Assembly (NCBI RefSeq): GCF_000143415.4
Contig: NW_003314296.1
Span: forward strand, 1,215,858-1,279,857
Length of the DNA: 64,000 bases
Direction: 5' to 3'
DNA from: Selaginella moellendorffii
Taxonomy: Eukaryota; Streptophyta; Lycopodiopsida; Selaginellales; Selaginellaceae
Shown here: positions 21,001 to 32,481 of the stretch, in pieces
Layout: every line of letters begins with the position of its first letter
How positions within the stretch are numbered: the stretch's first letter is position 1
The notes under the pieces: generated by a model
Told to the model about the DNA's origin: nothing
Seen by the model: the letters and a program-made list of their open reading frames with translations, nothing else
Databases searched by the model: none
Made by a program: the position numbers and the translations under genes

Positions 21001-21560
21001 GAAAGGCAAGTTTTTCTTTCTTCGCTGCTTACAGCCGACGGCGGAGAGCGAGCAGCTACAAAATGGAGATCATCGTATCTCGGACCACACTCGGAGTACG
21101 ATGTCATTCCTATCACTCCAAGGCCTCCGACACAAACAATGGAAACAGTAGAGACACCACCCTCGCAAGTTTTGCCAGGTACCTTGTCAGCTTAGATGCA
21201 TCATCTCCTTTCTCATGCTTTCTCTTGCCAGCAGGCGAGTCTTCGCGACGGTGGTCTTCTCGGAGATCGTTCTTTGGTGGAAAGGATGGAACCGGAGGCG
21301 GCAGCAGCAAGAGAAGCTTTCGCGACGGCTCTCCTTCGGAGCTGGAGCTCCAGTCGGGCCCAAACTTGGTCACCACGGGCGAGGATCTGACCGAGGAGGA
21401 GCAGGCCAAGATGAGCGAGCGAGTGAGGAAGGAGCTGCGAGGATCCAGAAGCGCCAAGTTCGTCACTGGCTATCTCACCGACTCGGAGGACTCGGACGGC
21501 GGCGACGAGCACAACACTCACTGCTGCACTCCAGACTCCCCCGCCATTGTTCGAACGTAA
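18097..21560 (+). CDS. Thrombospondin type-1/EGF-domain type I membrane protein
   Basis: About 16 exons with GT-AG introns of about 45-70 bp join in frame to roughly 865 residues. After a signal peptide (MAMKIALLYILA) come TSP1-like repeats: WNPCSNECGGGTQ, SPWSECSRTCGTGYQTR, PAWSACDAPCGGGRQKR and a weaker GPWKSCPYEC. Next is an EGF-like module (CFGHGVC...CSCYDGWTGKYC), Cys-rich units (LDECHICDGDGTTC), a second EGF-like module (CSGRGICL...CDCFRGYAGSDC) and one transmembrane helix (VILLALCGVCLALLLLLIVA). A Ser/Gly/acid-rich cytosolic tail of about 170 residues follows. TSP1 repeats bind glycans and proteins in animal matrix and apicomplexan adhesins; they are rare in plants. It is likely a cell-surface or endomembrane glycoprotein; the ligand is unknown. 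The intron near 18684 is best read as 48 bp, which restores the TSP1 frame. Confidence 0.85.
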
Positions 21561-21784
21561 TATATTCCAAGCATAAGGCAGGCATATTCTGTCACTAACA
21601 GGCATATTCACGAGCTATGGTGTGAATATTCTGTCACTAAAGTATATTCTGTCGGACAGAATTTTGGAGACTTCTCTGTTTCCTATTTCGCAGCCGTGTA
21701 ACAAAACACTTGTCGTGAGAGTTCAAGCTCGAAGACTCAAGATCATGCTCACGATGAATCGCTTTAATAGAGATTTTTTTTTCC

Positions 21785-22224
21785 TTACGCACTTCTCAAG
21801 GGAGGCGATACCAAGATCACTCCATCGCCCCTCACAAACAAGTATGGAACCTGTCGCTTTGTCGTCTGGAAAGGCGGGAATGGTTATAGAGCGAGTATGG
21901 AGTCCTCCAAATCGAATAGCGTCTCTCTTACCTTGACAATCTCCTCGTAAGTCTCGTCGTCAATCTCCGTGGTGGTCACGACCTCCTCCACTTCTCCCAG
22001 GATCATGTTTAAATGCTGGTCATAGGCCTGGAAAACAAAGACCCACAACTCAGATGAGTCCCTTCCCGAAGTATAACTTTGATGGATGAAAATCTATGGA
22101 AACTTACATGTAGCTTGCCGCGGAGCTCTCTATCGGCGCGCAGCTTGACGTAGATCCGCTCGTCCAGGCTGAGCCGGATGAGATCAAGCGGCTCCTTGAC
22201 AGCGCCGTCCTCTTCACTGGCCAT
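21785..22224 (-). CDS. LSM3: U6 snRNA-associated Sm-like protein LSm3
   Basis: Three exons (22108-22224, 21932-22027, 21785-21865) join exactly in frame to 97 residues, close to the family's 95-105. Sm motif 1 is [18 protein letters not shown], then [15 protein letters not shown], and Sm motif 2 is [16 protein letters not shown]. LSm3 is part of the LSm1-7 ring (cytosolic decapping) and the LSm2-8 ring (U6 snRNA 3' end binding in the nucleus). The introns are 66 and 80 bp. The gene is convergent with the TSP1 gene, the stops lying about 225 bp apart. Confidence 0.97.
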
Positions 22225-22333
22225 TTCCCCCTGAGAGCTTTAGGGCTACTACTCTAGAATATTCACGGAATAATCATCCCGTACCACGTACGGCGAGACA
22301 CTTCATACGCTCTGTAACTTCACAAAGAAAATC

Positions 22334-24263
22334 TCACGGCTCCGTTGTTCTATCAATGTCGGCCGAGTACGTGTCGATCAGCACCTCCCTCTCGTTTGGA
22401 ACAGTCTCGACCACGGTGGTGGGCTTGGATTGCACGTCCTCGGATTTCACAGCCTCTTCCTGCTGCTGCTCGGCGTCTGGATTCGAGGCGCGCTCGCTGC
22501 TGCTCTCGCCGGGGTTTGCCTCGTGATGACGATTCTCTTCTGGAGCAGCAGCCTCTAGTCCAGCATCGCCATTCTCTTGAGGCCTGGATGGAGCAACGCA
22601 AACGAGTTAAGAAGACAACTTTAGAACGAAGAGCTCTGGTACCTTGCGTGAGAGAACCCTTCGCTGATCATCTTCTCTTTGCTGACCTTCTGCTCGCCAG
22701 CGGCGGCGGCGGAGGCAGCGGCGGCCGCATCACTCGCGGCGGCTCCTTGGCGGATTCTGGCCGCCTCCATAAGCAGCATTTGCTCCCTCGCCTTTGCAAG
22801 CTCTTTCTGCCACCTCTGCGCCTCCACAAGAGCCTCGTCTCGCTCTCTCATCACAGCGGCGTACCGTTCTTCTCCTGCCTTGAGCTTTAGCCACACCGGA
22901 CGTTACGATCTTGTGAGTTCCAGCAGAAGAAAAGGAGTACCTGAAGCCGTGCAACTTTTGTTCGATCGTCGAGCTCCTTGAGAGCGCGGTCTGCTTCTGC
23001 TCTCGCTGCTTTTCTTTCTTTGTCCATGGCGTGCGCAGCTCGAGCCGCAGCCTCGGCAGCATCGGCTGTTTCGGACAGACGATCCGCGAGCTCCTTGATC
23101 GTCACATCCCGTGTTCTCAGTTCTCTGGATAGCTGATGGAGCTCTTCATCCTTGACTCTCAAAGTTTCCTGGAAGAAATACACGAGATTTGTAGAAAGCA
23201 AAATGGAGATCATCACTACACGCACCTTCATAATGGAAACATTGTCCATACCACCGTCACCACTGGCGGTCTGCGATGATTTCCCACTGAGGGTAGCCTT
23301 GATGGACGTTTGCATTTCCGAGGCAATGTCTTTCGCCGCTTCCTTAGCGACTGTGTTTGCTGCTGTGACAACAGCAGCTACTGTTCCTAGCTTTGCCGCA
23401 CCATTTCCACTCAGCGAGTTGACAGCCTCTTTGTGAGCTTTCAACACCAAAGATGATGCCCTGTCCATGCATTACTGTCACAATGGTAGAGTGGAAAGAC
23501 GATATTGGCTTACCTCAAGGTGGCCACCCAAGCTCTTGCAACAGCCTGACTCTCAGCACAGAGATAGTATTCCTTCTTATGTGGTGTACCAATATCTGAT
23601 CACTAGTTCAGGCCAAGAAAGCTAAAGAATTCTATAGTCGTGAAAAGGATACAAAAGCAGCAACCATCGTACTTCTTCGCACCGCTGAAGAACAAGAAGA
23701 AAAATATCAAAATGAGAAGAAGAACCAACAGAACAATGTTTTGGAAAGACAAAGCTTACTGAAAGTTTATAGGAGACAAAGTGATGGTACTATCAGCATC
23801 GAAGTAAATTTGTCCTCGTGACGACAGATCTCCTCGATCCAGCCTGAAAAATCTCCACTTTAGCAAAGAATTGCAACAAAAATCGCAAAGTACCTGTACT
23901 CCATCTTTCCTGTTGCTGGATCCAATGTGAACCATCGTTGGTTCCACTTACGCAACTGGAATAACAAAACTTTAGTGATCCTTTTTGTCTCTCACAGCGC
24001 GAATCCAATCCACTCGGCTCTTACTGTCTCGGAGCGCTTGAAAAGTGGCCCTTGCAGAGCGGAATTCCCAGAGCCAGCGCTCAATTGCTTCTTGATCTTC
24101 TCCAAGCTAGATTTCGAGTCGGCAGCTGATAGCTGCCGCTGCTGATCGTCTCCTCCCAGCTGGAACACACAGATCGCATGAAATTCCTAAGAATGCTGGC
24201 CAGAAACACTACCGATTCCATCAGCCTCGCATCCCGCAGGGCAACATCGGGCAGAAGATCCAT
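22334..24263 (-). CDS. SWAP70: SWAP70-like PH-domain protein
   Basis: Several exons with 50-80 bp introns. The N-terminus reads MDLLPDVALRDARLMES, then by splicing LGGDDQQRQLSAADSKSSLE. The PH domain begins LQGPLFKRSET-LRKWNQRWFTLDP and continues ATGKMEYR, FDADSTITLSPINFQ and LVLKAHKEAVNSLSG. A long coiled coil follows (ETLRVKDEELHQLSRELRTR, RLSETADAAEAAARAAHAMD, ERDEALVEAQRWQKELAKAR), then an Ala-rich run and a polar tail with a glutamine run. The arrangement matches plant SWAP70, a DH-PH-type regulator and effector linked to Rac/ROP GTPases in immunity, binding phosphoinositides at membranes. The stop is the TGA at 22334-22336. The 5' leader has a TTTTAGGGTT motif. Confidence 0.88.
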
Positions 24264-24394
24264 CCAACCCTCGAAGAACCCTAAAACCTGACGTGGAAAT
24301 TAAAGAGTGACGTGGCGACTAACTATTGGCGAAAGGTTGGATAAAGTAAAAAATGACAGAATAGTTATCTTTCCCTGTAAATTTTTTCCAGAAA

Positions 24395-26269
24395 CTATTG
24401 CACAAAATTGTCGATCATATGCTGAATCACATCAGCTCCACGAGAGTGTAAGCCGGTAGATTTTACCTGCGAAACTTCTCTCTTTTAGAACAAGACGAAA
24501 TAGAAGAGCAAAAAATTGGATTTTTTTCGCTACCTGAATGGTGCTGTGTGCAAAGAAACGTTGTAGTGTTCCATGGAAACTTACATCCACTCTCTCCCAT
24601 TTGATCTTCGTGAGGCCTCTTATCATCTCCTCTGGAAGAAGAAGAAGATCCAATGCTTTTGATGTTCCTCAAACTTAACGTATATCCATACCTTCAAGAG
24701 GATCAGCCGCAGGAGGAATGACCACCTCTGCGACGGGCGATCTTAAGTTGCGCTCCTCATTGTCTGGAATGATTTCCTCAACCGAGACAATGTGTGGATA
24801 TCTGGGATCGATTGGAGTAGTGGTTACCTGAAACCAAAGAGTTTCATGTTACAGTTTTACGATTGTGAATTGCAATGCATCCCACCTTTGGAAGCTCTGA
24901 TTCCCTTCGAAGAGATGATGTGCGCCAGCCAACCATGTCTAGACGTGAAATCAAGGATCACATAGCTGAAAAAAGAAGAAACTAGAGTCTCGCATTCAAG
25001 ACACACAAAAGGATACGATCGTTTTGAACGTTTGTGTAGGCTACGTGACGCTTGAACAGCTGCAAAGCGGATCTACATGAACAGACACACAAGTATTTAA
25101 GAAAACGACACAAAGGATACAGGTACATACTTACAAAAACATCCCATCCTCGCAATCTGTCACCATTCGACACAGGAGAGGCGGATGATTGGGCTTGCCA
25201 TCCGTCAGAAAAAGGTGCCGACCCGTTCGTCCCACAAACCAATGCGCGATGCACACGGCTGCGCTTTCCAAACATCGGAAACCACAGAGAATAGGAAGCT
25301 GCAAACAAAAAACAAAGAGAGTAAATGCTAAAGGTGACCGCAAAGGAGTAGAAAGTGAAAAGGGCGCAAGCAAACCTGGCCATTTCCTCTCGAGCCAAGA
25401 TGAGGAGTAGCAACAGTGATGAAATTCACAGCTTGCAAACCAGCAATGGTTCCACGAACAGGAAGTTTTTCCTCCTCTCCTTTAGCATTCTCCTCTGGTT
25501 TAGGATCCACGTCTTTCAGCCCCGGGTCTCCTGGTCTGTAGAGCTGCGCTATGGCATATCGAGCGACAAGACCACCCAGCGAGTGAGCAACGAACGATAT
25601 CTTCTGGACTCCACGAGTTTCGTTAATCGTTCGCTGGACCTGGAGTTTTCGAGAGATCTCTATCAAGAACAAGGAAAAGTCGAGCTTCTGATGAAAGTGA
25701 GATCCAAACCTCTTCTGCAAGACGTTTCCCCATCACGTCGACGCCATCAAACGTAGAAATCGCCGCGTTGCATGAACTACCTACAGTTAGAAAAAGGTTA
25801 AAGAAGAGACTTTAAAGGGGAGAAGCTTGCAAAAAAAGAGAACTTACAATAGATGAAGACTCGTTCTCCCAATTTCTCCTTGAATTTCTTGGCAGCAAAC
25901 TTCCAATCGTCCGCACTGCAACCTTACAAGAAAATCCATCACGACTAAGAACCGGATCAACAATAAAAATCCTAGCACAAGATATTTCGCAAGAAAGAAT
26001 TGGCTGGATCATCACCTCCCGACGATCCCATTCACCATCACGAGCAAATGCTCCCAGCTCCTGGGCTCCTCCCGCTCCTTATCCGTGATTACCTCCGCCA
26101 TCTCGCGCGCATTCTCCTTCCTGCTCGCGATCCGCCGCGCCCTGGACGACGATTTCTCCCGCGACGGCGAAGAAATCTGCTGCGATCGAGCGCAAGGCAA
26201 GCATCCGCTGCCGCCGCGTTGCTTGATCGGCGACGTGGGCGCCACAGCTCCAGCATCCCTGTCCGCCAT
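24395..26269 (-). CDS. DUF676 serine-esterase/lipase-like alpha/beta hydrolase
   Basis: A multi-exon gene. The start at 26269 (MADRDAGAV) is the first ATG of the frame. A Ser/Arg-rich leader is followed by the DUF676 core: HLLVMVNGIVG, then by splicing ADDWKFAAKKFKEKLGERVF. The nucleophile segment KISFVAHSLGGLVARYAIAQ (Ser in A-H-S-L-G) and FITVATPHLGSRGNGQ follow. Later exons add HLFLTDGK, SALQLFKRHVAYTNVQNDRI and TKIKWERVDVSFHGTLQRFF, then a C-terminal catalytic-His region (LHSRGADVIQHMIDNFVQ; HxRG is inferred from position). The enzymes hydrolyse lipid or other esters; plant members are mostly uncharacterised. The leader may be a plastid transit peptide. The stop lies 130 bp upstream of the SWAP70-like ATG on the same strand. 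Confidence 0.88.
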
Positions 26270-26564
26270 CACGACAGCGCGCCAAGCTCCACCCCCATTT
26301 TCCAATCGCAAGAACTAATCTAGGTCGCGCTTCCGTATTGTCACGAGCAATCTTGACACGTAGGCCACCACGTGTACCAATCTCCTTTAGACAAACGTAA
26401 AAAAGCATTGACCTAAAAGGTGACGCGTGAAAAGTAAATATATTAACTCAAACTAATTAAACTATTTTCAGTATTAATCAAATTTAAGTAAATGAAACAG
26501 CTTGAAGTAAGTTTAATACGAATTAAACATAATTAAACTAAATAACCCAGAAGAAGGCTTTCTC

Positions 26565-27833
26565 TTATCGTGCCTCCACGACGAGATGATCCCACGGTAG
26601 CGTTTCGCGAACCAAGACGTCTCTCACTGTAACTGGCGGCTCCTCCGGTGGACGATCGTCACTGTACTCGAGCTTATCACATCCAGCCTCGGTGCAAGCC
26701 GCCGGAGTTTCTTCCTTGCTCAACTCGTGCCTCCGGCTCTCCGGTGGCAATGGCGAGGGCCTTCGTCTCGGCGACGCTGGAGCTGGCGGCTCTGGAGCTC
26801 GGGGCTTGACTGGAACTTCTCCGAATGGTTCCAGCTTCTGCCAGTTTAGAATGTTGTAGTTCTTGGCGCCGGAGGCTCGGCGGCCGAGGTACTGCTTTCG
26901 CAAGTTCGCCCTCCACCTGAGGAGCTCAAGTTCTTTAGAGAAAACTCATGATCTTTGGAGGAAACTTGAGATCAAGGATCGTACTTCTGGCAGTCGTCCT
27001 CGTATCTTAGTTGCTCCCCTCCAAAGCTGTTGTGGTACTCGAGCGTGAAGATATCGTAGGCGGATCCACCTTTGTTGGCACGAACTCTTGCGTGAGGCTG
27101 CTCTTTGAAGAACTCGACGCGATCCTGGTCTTTCTGCCAGTCTTCTTCACACTTGTTGCGTACTTTCTGCCTCTGGTACTCTCGCTCCGCCCCGAGTCTG
27201 TCTACGATTGCCTGCAAACAATGGTTTTGGATCGAATCGAGGTTTCTAAGTTGGAAGTCGAGGATGAGAAAGCTTACGGCTTCTTTGATTCTGTTCAAGC
27301 GCTGCTGCTCTTTCAAGTGGCCAGCGGCGTCGGTGTTGTGACGCTCCTCGTCTGAGGCATACGCGGCGCAGTCGCGTGGAGGCTGCGTCAAGCTGAGATT
27401 GGTGTAAGGCTTGTGGTGTCTCGTGAATCCAAAAACACGGCTCGCAAGCCTTCGTTTTTGCATGGCATCCTGTTCCAGCAAACAAGAAGAACGATTGAGA
27501 ACATAAAAAAGAAAGCCAAGGCAAAAGCAAGAACAACGACATTGAGAAGGAAATTTTTTACGAAGTAGAAACAGCAAGGAAGAAGACGTCCAGATCTCTA
27601 ACAAAACTCTCTAGATGAACAAGCGAAAGAAAAGAAGAGAAAATCGGGTAAACACGACACACAAAGAAGAGTTGAGCTCACACTGAAGAAAGAACTAAAG
27701 ATCTTCAAGGAAAACTTACGTGATCACTGCCATTGTAGCTCTCAAAGTGGCATTTCTGGGGGGCCTTTTGGACGAGATGCGAGTAGGCGAGCTTCCGGGG
27801 TCCCTTGGGAGGGATTGGCCCGAAAGAAGCCAT
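26565..27833 (-). CDS. Conserved charged protein, possibly flagellar/ciliary; function not recognised
   Basis: Four exons join in frame: MASFGPIPPKGPRKLAYSHL (27720-27833), DAMQKRRLASRVFGF onward, AIVDRLGAEREYQRQKVRNK onward, and WRANLRKQYLGRRASGAKNY to the stop at 26565. The middle is charged and helical; then SAYDIFTLEYHNSFGGEQLR and GAKNYNILNWQK appear, and a Pro-rich, probably disordered tail ends the protein. Short Tyr/Asn motifs of the kind YDI-TLEY and YNILN recur in eukaryotic flagellar microtubule-associated proteins. A plant with swimming sperm would keep such genes, but this is only an inference. An upstream non-coding exon with a GT at about 27912 probably forms a 5' UTR intron. 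It is divergent from the PPR gene. Confidence 0.7.
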
Positions 27834-28091
27834 TGGAAAGCCTAGAACAAAGAGAAAATCACGGCATTGCCATCGTGGTTGAGCTAAACTATGATCGATC
27901 ACAGTACGTACCCAGTAGTATAGGTGAAGTGACATCGCAAGCACCGCCATATCTTCTCGCGCCTCCTCGCGCTCTACTTCCCCTAAAATCCCCTAAACTC
28001 TAGGGCAAGGTTCGAATCCCATAAGGCGCCAAGCACAATTGAGGATATTCTCTACTAGTTGAAATCCAACGGTCTGGATTGATGGCCAGCG

Positions 28092-30107
28092 ATGAGTGTG
28101 GAGGACTTGGCATCTCGTCTTAGGAACGAGAGGAATATCTCTGAGGTTAGGAAGGTCCATTCTTTGATCAGAAAAAACGAGAAACACGGTAAAAATATCT
28201 ACCTCGCGAATTTACTCTTACAAATGTATGGTAAATGCGGGAGCTTGGGAGATGCCAAGGAGGTCTTTAGAGAGATTGAGCATCCAAATTCTTACAGTTG
28301 GAATCTTTTTATCGCTGCTTACCTACATGCCAATGATTTAAAAGGAGCTAAATATTCCTTTGATAAGATGCCTGAGAGGGACGTGGTAACATGGACTACC
28401 TTGATCCAGGCATATTCCAAAGCTGGGCATCTGCAGCAGGCAAAGATTCTCTATGAAAAGATGCCGGAATGGAATCTGGTGTGCTCGACGGCCATGGTCC
28501 AAGCGTACGGAAGCGCTGGTCACGTCAACGAGGCAAGAGAAATCTTTGACTGTATGAAAGAGAGGGACACAGTGGCATGGAACGCGATTCTTTTGGCCTA
28601 TTCTCAGAGCGGGGACGTGCCAACGGCCAAGATGATCTTCGATCGCATGCCCCGGTGGGACATTCCGGCATGGAATACCATGATCCAGATGTACGGGCGA
28701 CACTCTTCCGGGGAATTGGCGACGAGATTGTTTGACCAGATGCCGTTGAGGAGCCTTCACACGTGGACGGTCGTGATACGTGCCTGTGTAGAGAGCGGGC
28801 TTACAAAAGAGGCGACGAGATTGTTTGATCGCGTTCCGGAATGGAATGTGGTGCTGGCAACGGTGGCGATGCAAATGTATTCCGGAATGAGCGACCTCGT
28901 TGGCGTAAGGAGAACGTTTATTGGATCGCTTGAGCGCGACATTGTTGCTTGGAACACACTAATCTCAGCTTTAGTTTTTAATGGGCATTGCCAGGAAGCT
29001 CTCGAATTCTTTCCAAAGATGCCAGAATGGAGCATTGTTTCGTGGAATCTAAGATTGAATTGCTACGCTCAGGTCTACGGCGTGGATCAAGCCAAGAGGA
29101 TATTTGACGCAATGCCCGCCCAGGATATTACGTCGTGGAATCTCATGGCAACGGCCTACGCACGCACGATGCAGCTGGATCGAGCGGTCGAGATCTTGAA
29201 GAAAATTCCGGCTCGCAATATGGCGTCATGGAATCTAACGGTGGCGGCGCACGCGGGGAAAGGAGACTTCTATTCCGCGGTGGAATGTTTCTCTTCCATG
29301 CCGGAATGGGATCTGGTGTCGCTCAACACGATGATCGCAATCCATGCGCAGAAGCTGGATCTCCAGAGCGCGAGAGATCTGTTTGATTGCATGCCCAAGC
29401 GGGATCTCGTGACATGGAACACGATGATCCACGCGAATGCGGTGGCAAATCGCATGGAAGACGCCCAATTCCTCTTCGATTTTATGCCGGAGCGCGACGC
29501 CTCGTCGTGGAACATCATGATCGGCGGCTACGCGGCGGTGTTCCAGATCGAGATCTGCCAGGAGCTGTTCAACGCCATGCCGGATCGAAGCCCTCTTTCC
29601 TGGAGCAAGATGATCGCCGCGCTCGCCCAAAATGGAGAGATTCCGTCGCGAGTGGAGAGGATGCTGGAGACGATGGAGACGCCCTGGGCATCCGGGAATT
29701 CCATCGAGATTATGGCTATCCATGGGGTTCTTCCCCATGGCGCCGCGATGCTCAGCGTCTTGAAATCCTGTGCCCACTCAGGATCCCTCCCCGGCGCCTG
29801 GAAGAGATTCCTATCCATGGCTGCGGATCGCGATATCCCGCCGTCAAGGGAGCACTACTGCGCGATGATCCACATTCTAGCATCGGCCGGGCAGCTCGAC
29901 GAGGCCCATCGATTGATCAACTCCATGCCCTATTCCTCCGACTATGAATCACTCGCCGCGATGCTTGGCGCCTGTAAGCTACATCAGGATGTGGGCCGCG
30001 GCATGGAGATCGCGGACCAGATCCTCGATTCCGAGGAGATCTCGATGAAAAGCAGCGGCGCGTGCTTGACGATGGTAAACAATCTGCTTCTCTCCCAAGA
30101 ACCCTAA
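28092..30107 (+). CDS. Pentatricopeptide repeat (PPR) protein, PLS-like, intronless
   Basis: 671 residues in one exon. After a short N-terminus come about 17-18 tandem helical repeats, nearly all about 31 residues (S-type), with the linker pattern FDxMPxRDxVxWNxMIxAYA. Examples are YSFDKMPERDVVTWTTLIQA, MIFDRMPRWDIPAWNTMIQM and FLFDFMPERDASSWNIMIGG. The end has an E-like region (ILASAGQLDEAHRLINSMP) without a DYW deaminase domain. PPR proteins bind organellar RNA one base per repeat and direct editing, splicing or stability. The first ATG of the frame was chosen. Targeting is likely mitochondrial or plastid, but no clear transit peptide is visible, so the true N-terminus may be longer. Confidence 0.93.
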   Translation: MSVEDLASRLRNERNISEVRKVHSLIRKNEKHGKNIYLANLLLQMYGKCGSLGDAKEVFREIEHPNSYSWNLFIAAYLHANDLKGAKYSFDKMPERDVVTWTTLIQAYSKAGHLQQAKILYEKMPEWNLVCSTAMVQAYGSAGHVNEAREIFDCMKERDTVAWNAILLAYSQSGDVPTAKMIFDRMPRWDIPAWNTMIQMYGRHSSGELATRLFDQMPLRSLHTWTVVIRACVESGLTKEATRLFDRVPEWNVVLATVAMQMYSGMSDLVGVRRTFIGSLERDIVAWNTLISALVFNGHCQEALEFFPKMPEWSIVSWNLRLNCYAQVYGVDQAKRIFDAMPAQDITSWNLMATAYARTMQLDRAVEILKKIPARNMASWNLTVAAHAGKGDFYSAVECFSSMPEWDLVSLNTMIAIHAQKLDLQSARDLFDCMPKRDLVTWNTMIHANAVANRMEDAQFLFDFMPERDASSWNIMIGGYAAVFQIEICQELFNAMPDRSPLSWSKMIAALAQNGEIPSRVERMLETMETPWASGNSIEIMAIHGVLPHGAAMLSVLKSCAHSGSLPGAWKRFLSMAADRDIPPSREHYCAMIHILASAGQLDEAHRLINSMPYSSDYESLAAMLGACKLHQDVGRGMEIADQILDSEEISMKSSGACLTMVNNLLLSQEP

Positions 30108-32470
30108 AATCGTTTGGCACCAAATTTCAAACTCTCTTGCCACGTGGAAGTTAATGTTCTACCATGCCGCAGAGATCTCAACTCTCTTCATCACCAAAGA
30201 ATCACAGGCGATACAAAAACTGGGAAAGGAATCATTAGTAAGAAAGAGAGCCATAACTTAAAGGAGTTGTTCAACTTTCTAGGCCACCAGATGTAGCCAT
30301 GGCAGCAAGGGGGAACTGTTATATTTCTTTAACCACATCTTAGTGAATAATTATGTTAGGAAGTGGTTTATTGTCTGAGGCTAGAGAAGAAAACATTGTG
30401 ACATATGTCACCTGTAAAGTGTTGACATTCAACCTTTTGCAATGGAAACTTTTTGAAATCCAAAGGGTAAATTCTAGGGTTTAATGGAGAGTTGTGGATG
30501 GCCAATGTAAATTAGGTTTTCCCCTGCTTCCAGGAAATCTTGCTAGTTCAACTGTAAGTTCTTTTGCCATTTCTTTAGGCTACTCTTTCTTCGTGCATTT
30601 ACTGAGGAACGAATGCTCGAAGAGTATGTCTTGAATTCTTCTGTTATTGGGGCTTATAACACTGACTAAGCTGCTATACCTCGATAGTACAGGGTTTTGC
30701 CACAGGGAAGACACGTAGGGAATGCCAAACGAACAACAAGATGGCACTATACTTCAGAGTGTTGAGAAGATGAGTTCAGTGCAGTGGATGGATTCACAGA
30801 TGGATTTGTTTAATATTGCAGAGGCCCTGCACAAGAAATGACTTGAAATGATCAACAGCAGAGCTGTAGATGATATTAGTGACTCACTGGATGCCAAGAA
30901 CTGAGAATTTACTCCAACAAGAGTTTGAAAACTTGAAGCATGTACTGCCAGAATAGGGGAAGGTGCAGGTGCTTTTGTTTTTGACAAAGATCGTGGTCTC
31001 TTACTGAGTGGGGAAAGCACCTTCAGTATGGCATAATCACCATATGCAGCAAGTGGTGGTGTTCTTCACACAAAAGAAATACTTTGCAGTTGTTATGGAT
31101 ACAATGGAGATGGGACAAGGACCAGTCAAGGAAAGCTAATATCCTGGATTTGTGGCTTTTAAGGCCTATTAATCAAGTGGTGAATATTTACCTTATATGA
31201 GGATGAACCCAACGTACTGCAAGAACTCCATTCCTATCATACCATGATGTGACATTTTTTCAAGTTTACAGACGATCCATGATAGAAGTGCCCAAAAGCT
31301 GCTTGATGTGTTGACTAGCATTGACACCTCCCAAAAGCTGCCTGATGTATTGACTGGCATTGACACCTGGTCAACACATTTATTTAAATATTGACCAGTC
31401 AACACAGCATGTTTAAATTTGTTGAAGGAATTTGATAGTTTTTGCTGAGGAAATACATGCTAAGTGGAGACACCCAGTTAATTGATTCTAATTTAATAGT
31501 TTAACCTATTTTGGACCATTAAATTAGTTTATAAGCATTTCTTTCGTATTTTTCCTTACTTTCTTAAAATTAAAATTAGATATTATAAAATATTACTTAG
31601 GGTATTCAAAGCTGTTAGCAATGCTATATGAGAAATAAACTCTCTAAGATATCATTAGTTAAAAGATCCCAAAATCACGATGAAATCGATAAAGAGTTTG
31701 AACTGAGCTAGGATTGGATATATTTAGGACTCAATATATCTAGGGTTGGCCTGATATATCTAAAGCCTAATATCTTAAAATCTTAACTCGATCTGAAATT
31801 TTTATAGTTTCATTCAGAATCCTTTAGCTTATGATATCTTTAAGAGTTTATTTTTACACGAAATTGTATATATAAACTATATTTATATATATTTTATATA
31901 AGCCACAAAAATTATTATGCTAATTTTAAAATAGTTTATTAAATATAATATAGTTATTTATTTGTTACAATAGTTATGATACATGTATATAGTTTATGAT
32001 ATAGTTTTTAAGAAATAAAATAATAACATCTTTGACACCCTTTGTCACGTGTCTATTATATAAAAAATTATGCTGATAAAAAAGGAAATTATTTTTAATT
32101 AATAATACAATTAGAAATTTAGCACTTAAATAAAATTAAGTAGAAAGACCTTGAACTACTAAAATATATTGGCTCAACATAGTTAGATGTTAAGAATTTA
32201 AAATTTTATAATTGAAAATCTTTGAACTTTAATAAAGATATCTGAACAATTCTTTAAGATATATATTTAACCCATATGAAACCCACATACAAATGAGTTT
32301 TTTTCTAGATAACCATTCTAAAGGGCATATACAGAGACCAAAGAACCCCAAGATTAAGAATCTATACAAGTCATTCTAGAAAAGATTTCTAGAGCTTGTG
32401 ATAACAAGCCGTTGCTACCAAAACTAACAAGCATTATATTGCAAGAGATTAGATTTATCGAACGCATCAA
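30108..32470. other. Gene-poor AT-rich tract with repeat pieces
   Basis: About 30240-30430 resembles the Helitron 5'-end repeat also seen at 37395 and 42600 (shared TTTAACCACATCTTAGTGAA). At about 30760-31170 plus-strand coding-like text is broken by stops (QMDLFNIAEALHKK, INSRAVDDISDSLDAKN), an unrecognised pseudogene. From 31480 to 32450 the sequence is very AT-rich with nothing recognisable. Confidence 0.5.
31290..31368. repeat. Tandem duplication of a 39-bp unit
   Basis: Two adjacent copies, each starting CCCAAAAGCTGC and ending GCATTGACACCT, differing at about four positions. Confidence 0.85.
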
Positions 32471-32481
32471 AGCAAACATCA

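Noticed and set aside
27995-28056. tRNA-like 3' half (GGTTCGAATCCCATAAGGCGCCA looks like a T-loop and acceptor end)
   Set aside because: The T-stem pairs at only two positions and no D-arm or anticodon arm can be built upstream, so it is not a tRNA gene.
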